Positions 23,884 to 32,018 of a stretch of DNA of 64,000 bases are shown here, in pieces (the first letter of the stretch is position 1; each line of letters starts with the position of its first letter). Position numbers and translations under genes: made by a program. Source of the DNA: a virus. Below the pieces are notes generated by a model that did not search any database, was not told the DNA's origin, and saw only the letters and a list, made by a program, of their open reading frames with translations. The stretch spans positions 1-64,000 of IMG/VR virus record IMGVR_UViG_3300027370_000003; one strand, written 5' to 3'.

Positions 23884-24052
23884 GTTCCCCGACAGCGAGA
23901 CGGACGAGAAGGGACTCGTGGTTCAGAAAGAGCCGCGGCCGATCATCGAGCGTTCCGACGACATCGGGACCGTCACCGAAGGACCGATCGTCGGTGCGCT
24001 GGTATTGGTATTCCGCCAACTCGGAGCGAAGCGCCATGGTCGCGATCAATGA
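23876..24052 (+). CDS. Small hypothetical protein (58 aa)
   Basis: ATG 23876 overlaps the previous stop by 8 bp; stop overlaps the next start by 17 bp. Begins MVRFPDSETDEKGLVVQ. Acidic first half, basic end. No family. Confidence 0.5.
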   Translation: MVRFPDSETDEKGLVVQKEPRPIIERSDDIGTVTEGPIVGALVLVFRQLGAKRHGRDQ

Positions 24053-24242
24053 ATCCGTGATCTACAAAAGCATGGCTGGCGAGCCGTGGGACGCCACTGT
24101 GGTCCGCGTCCGCGACGCCAACTTCGTCGACGTCACGCTTTCCGGCCCATTCCTTCGTGAGCCGTTCGAACTTCACGCCGTAAGATGGTACGACGATCCG
24201 GACGAGCCGAAGTCCGGTGCGCGGCCGAGGAAAGCAGCATGA
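24036..24242 (+). CDS. Small hypothetical protein (68 aa)
   Basis: Begins MVAINESVIYKSMAGEPWDA; beta-rich with VVRVRDANFVDVTLSG. Ends in ATGA with the ParB-methyltransferase gene. Confidence 0.6.
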   Translation: MVAINESVIYKSMAGEPWDATVVRVRDANFVDVTLSGPFLREPFELHAVRWYDDPDEPKSGARPRKAA

Positions 24243-25594
24243 CGGCGAAGCTCAAGATCGAGCACTGGGCAATTGATCGCGTGCTGCCGTATGCGAAGAA
24301 CGCGCGGCTCCATTCCGACGCACAGGTTGCAGCCGTCGCGAAGAGCATCGCCGAGTTTGGCTTCGTCAATCCATGCCTTGTCGATGCCGATGGCGTTCTG
24401 ATCGCCGGACATTGCCGCGTCCTGTCGGCCAAGTCGCTCAGCCTCGAGACCGTCCCAGTTATTCGGCTGGGTCACCTCACCGAACTGCAGGCTCGCGCGC
24501 TTCGTCTAGCTGACAATGCCCTGCCTATGCAGGCAACGTGGTCGAACGATCTTGTCACCGCCGAACTGCAAAGCCTCAAACTCGAAGGCTACGACATTCC
24601 ATTAATCGGCTTTCCGGAATCTCAACTGCGTGGCTGGGGCGTCTCTCTCGGAACCGATTCCGCGCAAGACCCGGAAGCCGTACCGGAGCGGCCGAAGAAG
24701 CCGGTGGTGCGGAAGGGTGATCTCTGGGTCCTCGGCGATCATCGGCTGCTCTGCGGGGATGCTACGTCCGAATCTGACGTGGCAACGTGCCTTGGCGATG
24801 CGAAGCCACATTTGATGATTGTCGATCCACCGTATGGTGTTTCCTACGATCCGAATTGGCGCAACGAAGCCAATCGATGGAGTGGGTCAAACGTGAAACT
24901 AGGCGCCGCCGCTTTGGGCACCGTTCGCAATGATAATTTTGCCGACTGGACAAAAGCATGGAAACTATTCGAGGGGGACGTCGCCTACGTGTGGCACGCC
25001 GCATTGATGAGTGCTGCCGTCGAAGTGTCTCTGACTGCAGTCAACCTAATTCCTCGATCAAATATCATCTGGAACAAGACGCGTGGCGTCATCGGGCGCG
25101 GCGATTATCATTGGCAACACGAACCGTGCTGGTATGCCGTCCGCAAAGGAAAGCGCGGCCACTGGCAGGGGAGCCGCAGCCAGACAACGGTCTGGGACAT
25201 ACCCAAATCTCAAACCTCCGAGACCGGACATGGCACGCAAAAACCGATCGAATGCATGAAGCGGCCGATGGAAAACAACAGCCGCAAAGGCGACGCGGTT
25301 TATGATCCTTTCGTCGGATCTGGGACCACGATCATCGCCGCCGAGATGACCGGCCGAAAGGCGCTGGCGATCGAGATCGACCCGACCTACGTCCAGGTCG
25401 CGATCGAACGCTGGCAAACCTTCACATCAAAATTAGCAACATGCGACGGCAAGACTCTCGAACAAGTCGCCGCAGCAAGACGGAAGGGGAAGGCCAATGG
25501 ATCGAAGCGAAAGCATCCACCGCTACGCGCCAATCGCAAACGCGATGGATTACGTGATGCTGGGGTGGATGCCGCAGCCGAGCCTGGCAAATAG
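24239..25594 (+). CDS. ParB-domain DNA methyltransferase
   Basis: 451 residues; start by ATGA overlap. N-terminal ParB/sulfiredoxin-like domain (~5-110: LPYAKNARLHSDAQVAAVAK, VLIAGHCRV). Then a beta-class amino-methyltransferase: VDPPYGV (DPPY at 196-199) and DPFVGSGTTIIAA, with HGTQKPIECMKRPM. This fusion is frequent in phages; it methylates adenine N6 or cytosine N4, probably as anti-restriction or in regulation. The second methyltransferase in the window lies 2.5 kb upstream. Confidence 0.9.
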   Translation: MTAKLKIEHWAIDRVLPYAKNARLHSDAQVAAVAKSIAEFGFVNPCLVDADGVLIAGHCRVLSAKSLSLETVPVIRLGHLTELQARALRLADNALPMQATWSNDLVTAELQSLKLEGYDIPLIGFPESQLRGWGVSLGTDSAQDPEAVPERPKKPVVRKGDLWVLGDHRLLCGDATSESDVATCLGDAKPHLMIVDPPYGVSYDPNWRNEANRWSGSNVKLGAAALGTVRNDNFADWTKAWKLFEGDVAYVWHAALMSAAVEVSLTAVNLIPRSNIIWNKTRGVIGRGDYHWQHEPCWYAVRKGKRGHWQGSRSQTTVWDIPKSQTSETGHGTQKPIECMKRPMENNSRKGDAVYDPFVGSGTTIIAAEMTGRKALAIEIDPTYVQVAIERWQTFTSKLATCDGKTLEQVAAARRKGKANGSKRKHPPLRANRKRDGLRDAGVDAAAEPGK

Positions 25595-25709
25595 CGTGCA
25601 CGGCGATTATTTGGTGCACGTCACTTCGATTGCGGTTTGTGCCTGCGGTCGGTCAGCAAGGACGCCGCTGGGTTCGTTCACGAGCGCCCCGCCTAGCGTG
25701 GCGTTGTAG
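25497..25709 (+). CDS. Small conserved phage protein
   Basis: 70 residues with GAAGGGGAAGG before the ATG. HRYAPIANAMDYVMLGWMPQPS then HGDYLVHV matches a small phage protein pattern (Y.P......GW...PSL...HG.Y). It overlaps the methyltransferase end by 98 bp and the opposite-strand regulator by 103 bp, which lowers confidence in its last third. Confidence 0.55.
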   Translation: MDRSESIHRYAPIANAMDYVMLGWMPQPSLANSVHGDYLVHVTSIAVCACGRSARTPLGSFTSAPPSVAL

Positions 25710-26056
25710 CGCAACTCCTCGACCCGCCATCCCGCCCGCACCAAGGTATTTGCATAATCGGCCAGGACGCGCCGCAGCGCGGCCCTCCCCGCCTCGGTGA
25801 TGACGGTGTGCGTCGGCCGGAAGACCTTGGTCGGCCTCCCGCTCGGCTTCGCCGGCCGAACGAACCCGCGGTTGACCAGCGCGGTCAGGCTCTTTTGGAT
25901 TTGGCAAGCACGATCACGCTCGTCCGAGTCGATAATGGAAGTGGGTTGAATGATCGGGACAAAAACCCCGTCGACGTGCTCCATCAGCAAATCCCGCATC
26001 CCCGCGGAAACGTAATCGTCCTTGTTGTAGCGAAGTCGCTTGCGCTGAAGTGCCAT
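25607..26056 (-). CDS. Winged-helix transcription regulator, lone minus-strand gene
   Basis: 149 residues. DERDRACQIQKSLTALVNRG and GRPTKVFRPTHTVITEAGRAALRRV form a winged helix with a C-terminal helix. It is the only minus-strand gene in the rightward early region and diverges from 26223, which is the usual layout of an autoregulated repressor. AAAAGGG precedes the ATG. Confidence 0.75.
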   Translation of the reverse strand: MALQRKRLRYNKDDYVSAGMRDLLMEHVDGVFVPIIQPTSIIDSDERDRACQIQKSLTALVNRGFVRPAKPSGRPTKVFRPTHTVITEAGRAALRRVLADYANTLVRAGWRVEELRYNATLGGALVNEPSGVLADRPQAQTAIEVTCTK

Positions 26057-26145
26057 GGCTTTTCCCTTTTCCCGGAGTTATCCCCAAGGCAACCTAGCGT
26101 CATTTGAGGGCGGCCGTCCAGCGGGACGGGGGACTAGCGCGGCGT

Positions 26146-26163
26146 GATTTTTAGCCCTATAAT
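26146..26163. promoter_or_regulatory. Repeated 12-mer and TATAAT box in a divergent intergenic region
   Basis: GATTTTTAGCCC (26146..26157) runs into a perfect TATAAT (26158..26163). The same 12-mer occurs at 18921..18932 and, inverted, at 39179..39190, each time between genes. No good -35 is visible at the usual distance, so it may be an operator or a phage-specific promoter element. Confidence 0.4.
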
Positions 26164-26222
26164 TGGGAATCGCTACGGAATGGGAAAGCGGCGAGTTTCG
26201 ACAGGTTAGCAGGGAGATTCAG

Positions 26223-26588
26223 ATGACCGACAGACCGAAGTGTGAGTGCTGCGATACCGAGCTTTGCGTCCAATGGTGCGACACGCACGGCGTGGGCGCC
26301 TGTACGACCTGCGGGATGCCCTACACGATCTATCACTACGAGGAAATCGACGGCAAGCGCGAGCGCGTCACGAAACCACCGGCCATCGCCTTGTCGCCAA
26401 TTGGCCTAGAGATTGCCAAACGATACTGGACCGAACAACACGGCCGCGTTTTCCCGGCATGTTACGACATGGGGATCGGCCGCAGCGGGCGTTCGTATTC
26501 GGGGGCGACGCCAGAGGAATGCGAAAAGTTCGGTGCTTGGTACAAAGAGCACGAAGCCGAATTTCCGCGAGAGGAAGCTGCCGCTTAG
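26223..26588 (+). CDS. Cys-rich zinc-binding hypothetical protein
   Basis: 121 residues, AGGGAGATTC upstream. N-terminus has CECC, CVQWC and CTTC (ECCDTELCVQWCDTHGVGAC), likely two zinc sites; the rest is soluble and acidic. First gene right of the divergent regulator. Confidence 0.7.
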   Translation: MTDRPKCECCDTELCVQWCDTHGVGACTTCGMPYTIYHYEEIDGKRERVTKPPAIALSPIGLEIAKRYWTEQHGRVFPACYDMGIGRSGRSYSGATPEECEKFGAWYKEHEAEFPREEAAA

Positions 26589-26626
26589 CAAACAGGCACA
26601 AACAACAAGTTAACAGGGAGAATTAG

Positions 26627-26908
26627 GTGCCGACGCCGCGAGAATGCCTTGAAGAAGCTCAGCACCAAGTTTGGCTGATCGAGAGTGCTTTGGCGACCTT
26701 ATCGGAGGCCGAATTGGCAAAACTCAAATGGTGGGCGCCAAGCAAACAAGGCACTTGGCATATCTGCGATCAGTATCACGATGGTGAAGTTGTTCTTCCC
26801 CGGTGCCATTTCAGTTTGAAGGTGGACAAAAGCAAATTGACACCATTCAAGCCAAAGGATGCCGTGGAGTGCAAGTCGTGCACCACGAGAGTACGGGACC
26901 GATCATGA
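26627..26908 (+). CDS. Hypothetical protein with Cys pairs
   Basis: 93 residues from GTG 26627 after TTAACAGGGAGA. C-terminal CKSCTTR and CDQYHD suggest a zinc site. Ends in ATGA. Confidence 0.65.
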   Translation: MPTPRECLEEAQHQVWLIESALATLSEAELAKLKWWAPSKQGTWHICDQYHDGEVVLPRCHFSLKVDKSKLTPFKPKDAVECKSCTTRVRDRS

Positions 26909-27075
26909 TCGAAACGAAAAAGTCTCGCGCTGAAATAGTGGCCGATGCCATCGTGGCCTATATCAATTCGCGCGACGTGCGATATGCGGAAGTGCAGAAA
27001 GCCATGTCAGTCGCGCGCCAGGGTTTAGTGGACGCGCTTGATTTGGCACTTAATCCCACCAGCAAAATCGACTGA
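26905..27075 (+). CDS. Small helical protein (56 aa)
   Basis: Coupled by ATGA. MIETKKSRAEIVADAIVAYI then VQKAMSVARQGLVDALDLAL; amphipathic helices. Unknown. Confidence 0.6.
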   Translation: MIETKKSRAEIVADAIVAYINSRDVRYAEVQKAMSVARQGLVDALDLALNPTSKID

Positions 27076-27099
27076 TACGGAATTAACAGGGAGGATCAA

Positions 27100-27504
27100 A
27101 TGTCTGGCCGCAGGAAGGTGCCCTCAAAAACAAGTTCGCTGACGTTGCCAGCCTACATCGAGGAAAAAATCAATTCCTTGACACTCAGCGACAATTTGAC
27201 CGAGGCAGTCCTAGCGCTTCGGAAGGCGATTTTAGAGACATTCTACCCGGCAGCAGGTGATCGCTGTTCGATGTGCGGCGGCAGCGGGCTTTACCGTTAC
27301 GAGAAGCGTGGTCGAAAAATAGAAGAGGGTTGCGATGAATGCGGCGGCACCGGCCATACCGCCGAGCCATCTACAATTCGTCCGCTCCGAATGGCGCTTG
27401 GAATAATTTGCGGTCGTGAGAGCGCACCCACCGATGAGCTGGCAAAAATAACCAGCAGCGAACTTGCCGCGTTGGTGCTTGACGGCAAAATTCTCGCCGA
27501 CTGA
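27100..27504 (+). CDS. DnaJ-type zinc-finger protein
   Basis: 134 residues after ATTAACAGGGAGG. CSMCGGSGLYRY and CDECGGTGH are two CxxCxGxG repeats of DnaJ cysteine-rich type, with helices on both sides. May bind unfolded protein or nucleic acid. Unknown partner. Confidence 0.75.
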   Translation: MSGRRKVPSKTSSLTLPAYIEEKINSLTLSDNLTEAVLALRKAILETFYPAAGDRCSMCGGSGLYRYEKRGRKIEEGCDECGGTGHTAEPSTIRPLRMALGIICGRESAPTDELAKITSSELAALVLDGKILAD

Positions 27505-27529
27505 TGACAGAACAGCAGGCAACTTTGTG

Positions 27530-27655
27530 ATGAAGCAGCCAATCGATAGCTCTCTTTGGACAGGTCGCAAGAGCCGCCCGCGACCACGATATGTAACTTG
27601 GGTAATCCAAATAGATATGCGAATTTTTCAAACTCCGCTTTGGTTTTGGGAGTGA
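27530..27655 (+). CDS. Possible small protein (41 aa)
   Basis: MKQPIDSSLWTGRKSRPRPR followed by a Trp/Ile-rich end. Preceded by GAACAGCAGGC, the same leader as before 33426. Weak support. Confidence 0.35.
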   Translation: MKQPIDSSLWTGRKSRPRPRYVTWVIQIDMRIFQTPLWFWE

Positions 27656-27663
27656 AAACCGCC

Positions 27664-28050
27664 ATGAACATTCTGCCACCTGCCAGCTATGAATCGCTTT
27701 ACGTGTGTTTCGTGAGCCGGTTAAGCGCGCGGGCGGCTGCCAAAAAATGTGACATTGATCGGGGAACGGCCACACTTTATTACCGCAGGTTTAAGAGTGG
27801 CGAGAGTCCTTCCGCCCAACCTTCTACCGAGCCTTCCACCAAGCTAGGACCAAACGATTTTCCGCCAGGGTGCCGCGTGCGCTTGAATGAAACTTACATC
27901 TATGGCGGCGCTGGGCAGATGGGAACCGTGATTAAGCCTAGTCGGCAAGGCTGGGACGAGGGAATGGGGTGGCTCGAAGTTAGAATGGACGACAGCGCAT
28001 ATGTGTCGGAGTGGCATTACAGCTACTTCGACCGACATACTTCTGCTTAA
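27664..28050 (+). CDS. HTH protein
   Basis: 128 residues. N-terminal SRLSARAAAKKCDIDRGTATLYYRRF is a helix-turn-helix like those of transposases; C-terminal part FPPGCRVRLNETYIYGGAGQ, GWLEVRMDD looks like a small SH3-type barrel. Possibly a regulator; not part of any visible insertion sequence. Confidence 0.65.
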   Translation: MNILPPASYESLYVCFVSRLSARAAAKKCDIDRGTATLYYRRFKSGESPSAQPSTEPSTKLGPNDFPPGCRVRLNETYIYGGAGQMGTVIKPSRQGWDEGMGWLEVRMDDSAYVSEWHYSYFDRHTSA

Positions 28051-28060
28051 CAGGTGAACC

Positions 28061-28474
28061 ATGAGCCGCAGCGGATATATGGATGATATCGAGCAATGGG
28101 ATTTGATCCGCTGGCGCGGTCAGGTCGCAAGCGCGATCCGTGGCAAACGCGGTCAAGCCTTCCTGCTGGAACTGTGGCGCGCGATGCAAGCGTTGCCTGC
28201 TCACAAGCTCACCCGCGATGAGTTTGAAAACGAATACGATGGCACCGTTTGTGCGCTCGGCGCGGTCGGGAAGGCGCGCGGTCTCGATATGTCGAAGATC
28301 GACATTGAGGACTACGAGGCAGTAGCCGCTGCTTTCGGCATCCCGCACCAACTCGCCCAGGAAATCATGTTTATGAACGACGAGGCGTGGTGGAGAATTT
28401 CGGAAGAACAACGGTTTGCCAGAATGGCAAAATGGGTCGCCGAAAATCTCAAACCCGTCGAAGTTGCCGAGTAA
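28061..28474 (+). CDS. Conserved phage protein, MSRSGYMDD type
   Basis: 137 residues. MSRSGYMDDIEQWDLIRWRG, GKRGQAFLLELWRAM, CALGAVGKARG and IMFMNDEAWW define a protein common in proteobacterial prophages. Function unknown. Preceded by TTAACAGGTGA. Confidence 0.82.
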   Translation: MSRSGYMDDIEQWDLIRWRGQVASAIRGKRGQAFLLELWRAMQALPAHKLTRDEFENEYDGTVCALGAVGKARGLDMSKIDIEDYEAVAAAFGIPHQLAQEIMFMNDEAWWRISEEQRFARMAKWVAENLKPVEVAE

Positions 28475-28488
28475 CTGAGGTTTAGCAT

Positions 28489-28531
28489 GGACCTAGGTCC
28501 ACTTGACACCTAGGCCCGAGTGTGCTATGCT
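28489..28531 (+). promoter_or_regulatory. Sigma70-type promoter with palindromic operator
   Basis: TTGACA (28503) and TATGCT (28526) separated by exactly 17 bp, with TG one base before the -10. The perfect palindrome GGACCTAGGTCC (28489..28500) ends 2 bp before the -35, and CACCTAGG repeats its core. Confidence 0.85.
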
Positions 28532-28575
28532 CTGTAAATCGGAAGGGCAATCCTGCCCGCTGATAGGAGAGACAG

Positions 28576-28953
28576 ATGCAACGCGCTGACGCAATTAAGA
28601 AGCTTGGGAAGATGCTGGGTAAGAACCTCGGCTACCGCGTAGATGACAAGGCGGCCACGCGAGAGGAACGCCAAGCCGCGCGGGCCGAGCTTACCCCAGC
28701 GATTGCCGAACGGAAAAAATTGGAAGAACAAAAGGATGAACGGCGCCGCGCAATCCTCGCGGCTGACACCGAATACCAAAATCTATGCGCAGCCTATGAA
28801 GCGGCTCGCAAGAATACGGATCGGCTGGGGTCTATAATGAGCCACTTCAAGATCACAGTCGGCACCACGACAAGCATGTTCTTTCACGTCAGGGCCGAAG
28901 GCGATTCTTGGGAAGAAGTCATCGACCAATTGACCAAGAAAGACGCCGCCTAA
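28576..28953 (+). CDS. Paralogue of 18495..18872, led by a strong promoter
   Basis: 125 residues, TAGGAGAGACAG upstream. Shares length and most residues with the minus-strand copy (KKLGKMLGKNLGYR, ATREERQAARAELTPAI, FHVRAEGDSWEEVIDQLTKK). The two likely arose by duplication or recombination between phages. It heads an operon with an HTH gene and the integrase-like gene. Function unknown. Confidence 0.8.
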   Translation: MQRADAIKKLGKMLGKNLGYRVDDKAATREERQAARAELTPAIAERKKLEEQKDERRRAILAADTEYQNLCAAYEAARKNTDRLGSIMSHFKITVGTTTSMFFHVRAEGDSWEEVIDQLTKKDAA

Positions 28954-29159
28954 TGACCGCCGCTCAATTCCGCACCGCGCTCGGGCGCCTCAAGCTCAGT
29001 CAGCTTGGGGCGGGTCGCTTGTTCGGTGCAGAAAGCGAGCGCACTCCCCGCCGTTGGGCATCAGGCGAACGCAGCGTCCCGACTTCCGTTGCGATCTTGC
29101 TTCGCCTGATGCTCGCCGGAAAAGTTTCAGTTGAGGATGTACAAAATGCGTCTGAGTGA
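28953..29159 (+). CDS. XRE-like HTH protein
   Basis: 68 residues; start overlaps the previous TAA by one base. FRTALGRLKLSQLGAGRLFGA, ERTPRRWASGERSVPTSVAI is a compact helix-turn-helix seen in Bradyrhizobium prophages. Overlaps the integrase-like gene, suggesting linked control. Confidence 0.8.
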   Translation: MTAAQFRTALGRLKLSQLGAGRLFGAESERTPRRWASGERSVPTSVAILLRLMLAGKVSVEDVQNASE

Positions 29160-30144
29160 ACTGATGGAATCCTACCGCACCGACCCGGTATCGAACTTCG
29201 CCAAGCTCGAATACTGCACGCGGCGGTATTACGTCCGGCTCATGGCGCAGATCGAGCGCGCCCACGGCGACGTGGACGTGGCGACCATCAAGGGCCGCAC
29301 GATCTACGAATGGCACCAAGCCTGGACTAACGGCGGCCGGAAGGTCTCCATGGGCCACGCCCTTGTCGGGATGCTGCGCACACTCGCCAACTTCGGATTC
29401 TTCGCGCTCGATGACGAAGCGTGCCAGCGGCTCGGGCTGCTACTGAGCAAAGGCCGCTTCGCCAACGGCAAGCCGCGGACGGTCCACATCACGCGCGAGC
29501 AAGCCACCGCGATTTGCAACGCCGCGCGCCCGCGCCTCCCAATGGTCGGGCTCGCACAAGCCCTGCAATTTGAATGCACTTGGCGACAAAAGGACGTGCT
29601 TGGCGAATGGCTTCCGATTGGGGAGCCGGGACTGTCCGACGTTTGCTCGATGCACCCGAAAAGAGGCCCTATGAAGTGGCTCAAGGGTTTGCGCTGGGAA
29701 GAAATCGGCCCTGATTTTGTCGTTCACCACGTCACCAGCAAGCGCAAGAAACTGTCGGAGCCGGACCTGAGATTGGCGCTGCTGGTCATGGCCGAACTTG
29801 AGCATATGTGGCCGGGATGCTCTGCCGATCGATCATTGCTGCCGGCGAGCGGTCCCGTCATCATCGATGAATATACCGGCTTCCCCTACAAGGCCGATGA
29901 CTTCCGCGAGGAATGGCGGATCATCGCGACTGAATGCGGCGTGCCATTGAACGTACAGAACCGGGATGCGCGGGCTGGCGCAATCAGTGAAGCCATCGCC
30001 ATGGGCGCGCAAGCTGCGCACGTCCGGGATGCCGCAACGCATTCCGACGTTTCACAGACGATGGACTACAGCCGCGCCAGCCGGGAGAACACCCATACCG
30101 TGCAGCGGATGCGGATGGAAAAGAGCAGCGAGAAGGTGGCGTGA
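29146..30144 (+). CDS. int: Tyrosine-recombinase-like phage integrase
   Basis: 332 residues from ATG 29146 (GAGG at good spacing; ATG 29137 also possible). Catalytic-domain landmarks: FECTWRQKDVLGEW (first Arg), VTSKRKKLSEPDL (beta-hairpin Lys), NRDARAGAISEA in place of the usual HxxR, THSDVSQTMDYSRA (His and Tyr). The divergent second Arg region is normal in this rhizobial-prophage family. It suggests a temperate life cycle; no attachment site is visible beside it. Confidence 0.8.
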   Translation: MRLSELMESYRTDPVSNFAKLEYCTRRYYVRLMAQIERAHGDVDVATIKGRTIYEWHQAWTNGGRKVSMGHALVGMLRTLANFGFFALDDEACQRLGLLLSKGRFANGKPRTVHITREQATAICNAARPRLPMVGLAQALQFECTWRQKDVLGEWLPIGEPGLSDVCSMHPKRGPMKWLKGLRWEEIGPDFVVHHVTSKRKKLSEPDLRLALLVMAELEHMWPGCSADRSLLPASGPVIIDEYTGFPYKADDFREEWRIIATECGVPLNVQNRDARAGAISEAIAMGAQAAHVRDAATHSDVSQTMDYSRASRENTHTVQRMRMEKSSEKVA

Positions 30145-30377
30145 TGGCAATACTGGCGCCGACGAAACGGTTGGATGGAAGCGCCTGCGAATGCGGGCGC
30201 CCGACCGGCAAGTGCATAAAGGGCGACATGGCCTATTGCGACGCTTGGGAAGAACAAGACTGTCCGTCGTGCGGCGGGAGCGGCGTCCGTGATGATGAGT
30301 GCACCTGCATGGATGACACTTGTTGCTGCCTATATCCGACGCCGCCCGTCTGCTCTGAGTGCGGCGGCCGAGGATAG
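30144..30377 (+). CDS. Cys-rich zinc-finger protein
   Basis: 77 residues starting in a TGATG overlap after the integrase. Fourteen Cys including CPSCGGSGV, CTCMDDTCCC and CSECGGRG, like DnaJ-type repeats. Likely binds two or more zinc ions. Confidence 0.7.
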   Translation: MAILAPTKRLDGSACECGRPTGKCIKGDMAYCDAWEEQDCPSCGGSGVRDDECTCMDDTCCCLYPTPPVCSECGGRG

Positions 30378-30418
30378 ATGCATTTGCGTCGTTACTCGCC
30401 AACTTCACGAGGCTAACT

Positions 30419-30982
30419 ATGACCGTCAATCCTCCGCGCTTCACTCCCGCCGACGCCGACCGCGCCTATGAAGAATGGGGCATGAATTGCGGTCCTAGCG
30501 CGCTCGCGGCAGTCATGGGCATGACGTTCGATGAGGTCCGGCCGCACATGGGCGACTTTGAGCGCAAGCACTACACCAATCCGAGCCTGATGAATGCCGC
30601 GCTGCGAAGCATCGGGCGCCCGTGGCGCAAGATCGGAGCGGAGTGGCCGCGTTTCGGCCTAGCCCGAATTCAATGGGAAGGCCCATGGACGAAGCCCGGC
30701 GTGCCGATGCGCGCCCGCTATCGCTACACCCATTGGGTGGGCGTCTGTAAGAGCCAGACCACCGGTATCTTCGACATCAACTGCATGAACAACGGCACCG
30801 GGTGGTGCTCCCTGGACGACTGGGTTTTGGTGATCGTGCCGTACCTAACCGCGCAATATCCGCGCGCCACCGGCGGCTGGCACATCACGCACGCAATCGA
30901 AATTGAGAAGGCCGGGAAGATCGCACGCACCGTGCTTAGCTTTCCAGGCGATCCCGATCTTGAACTGACGGCAGCAGAGTAA
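30419..30982 (+). CDS. Papain-like (C39-like) fold phage protein
   Basis: 187 residues from ATG 30419. NCGPSALAAVMGMTFDEVRP gives a Cys at a helix start, as in C39/papain folds; TNPSLMNAALRSIG, YRYTHWVGV (His) and FDINCMNNG (Asp/Asn) complete a Cys-His-Asp-like set. I recognise it as a phage protein family of unknown substrate; peptidase activity unproven. Confidence 0.7.
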   Translation: MTVNPPRFTPADADRAYEEWGMNCGPSALAAVMGMTFDEVRPHMGDFERKHYTNPSLMNAALRSIGRPWRKIGAEWPRFGLARIQWEGPWTKPGVPMRARYRYTHWVGVCKSQTTGIFDINCMNNGTGWCSLDDWVLVIVPYLTAQYPRATGGWHITHAIEIEKAGKIARTVLSFPGDPDLELTAAE

Positions 30983-30998
30983 CACGGGGTTAATCACT

Positions 30999-31187
30999 AT
31001 GAGCGCTCCAAAGATGCGTGTGTCCTGGCGAGAAGACCGCCGCCGCTGGGAAGTGTGGGAGGAATACCGACTCGGCCCGGCGAAACACCATTCCTTCCAT
31101 CGGACGGAAGGTGAAGCTAAAAGCGCAGCCCGCGCACAAGCTGCCCAGGACAAAATAGATCAGGCACTATCAGGACGGCAGTCATGA
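30999..31187 (+). CDS. Small basic protein (62 aa)
   Basis: MSAPKMRVSWREDRRRWEVW; beta hairpin then Ala-rich helix. The layout recalls the Arm DNA-binding domains of integrases but no catalytic part follows. Ends in ATGA. Confidence 0.6.
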   Translation: MSAPKMRVSWREDRRRWEVWEEYRLGPAKHHSFHRTEGEAKSAARAQAAQDKIDQALSGRQS

Positions 31188-31396
31188 GGACCACGATCAC
31201 ATTGCTTGATGGCACCGAACTTCGCGTTGGCAATGAATGCCGCGTGCAAATGGTTGCTCATGGACGCTGGCGCGTCGCAGAACTTATCGAGATCGCGCAA
31301 GGAACCGGCGTCGAGCGGACATTCGTCAAGCTGAAAGACGGAACCAAAATCGGCCCGGTATCCCGCTACAAGCTGCGGCCGACATCAAGACAGTAG
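31184..31396 (+). CDS. Small beta-rich protein (70 aa)
   Basis: MRTTITLLDGTELRVGNECR, then RWRVAELIEIAQG; looks like a small SH3/KOW-type barrel. Coupled to the previous gene. Confidence 0.6.
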   Translation: MRTTITLLDGTELRVGNECRVQMVAHGRWRVAELIEIAQGTGVERTFVKLKDGTKIGPVSRYKLRPTSRQ

Positions 31397-31412
31397 CAGG
31401 ACGTATGTCGCT

Positions 31413-31679
31413 ATGAGCAACAGAACCTTGGTTAGGAGTATCCAGGCCGAGAAGCGTGACGCGGCAGAGCGCGTGACGGCGCTAAGTCTGCAGGCGATGG
31501 CTTGGCGCCAACTTGCGCTGATCGGTCTTGTCGATCAGGAATATGCGCGAAAGACGGCTCAGTGGCTTTTGTGGCAGACGGTTCCTTTTACAAACGGGCC
31601 GGCCATCGAGCAATTCATTGCTGAGACGGCAGATCGCGCTCGGCAATGCGCCATAGATGCCGGCGTCTGTAGCGACTAA
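31413..31679 (+). CDS. Helical hypothetical protein (88 aa)
   Basis: Begins MSNRTLVRSIQAEKRDAAER; helices with WLLWQTVPFTNG between. No family. Confidence 0.6.
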   Translation: MSNRTLVRSIQAEKRDAAERVTALSLQAMAWRQLALIGLVDQEYARKTAQWLLWQTVPFTNGPAIEQFIAETADRARQCAIDAGVCSD

Positions 31680-31705
31680 CCGCCGAGGAACCGCTAGGAG
31701 CAAAC

Positions 31706-31993
31706 ATGCGTTTAGAGCAACACAAATTCGCGGCATGGCTTAGAGCAAAGCCGCCAGAAACAATCGTTGGCGAGAACCGCGATTGCCATTGTTGCCCGAT
31801 CGCCAAGTTCTATGCCGAAATATGCGGCGGCGAGATTGTGATCTTCGAGAGGCTTGGGGAAGGCTATTTCATAGATCGGGGCTACGATGCCCGTCTGGCG
31901 CCTCAGTGGGCGGCCAGATTTATTTCGTCAGTCGATGGTGACGACAACGGCAAGATCACCGCACGCCGCGCACTCGAAATTCTAACCGACTGA
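31706..31993 (+). CDS. Hypothetical protein (95 aa)
   Basis: MRLEQHKFAAWLRAKPPETI, then a CHCCPIAKFY cluster and an EF-hand-like VDGDDNGKIT near the end. Calcium binding is not proven. Confidence 0.6.
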   Translation: MRLEQHKFAAWLRAKPPETIVGENRDCHCCPIAKFYAEICGGEIVIFERLGEGYFIDRGYDARLAPQWAARFISSVDGDDNGKITARRALEILTD

Positions 31994-32018
31994 CCCGTCC
32001 AAAGCAGGGAGATTGAAA

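Noticed and set aside
27505-27530. 8-codon open frame at 27504 overlapping the previous stop
   Set aside because: Too short to support, although its overlap resembles coupling.
29000-30200. Attachment site next to the integrase-like gene
   Set aside because: No tRNA fragment or repeated core was visible beside it; the tRNAs at 55 kb are complete genes with CCA ends and not split.
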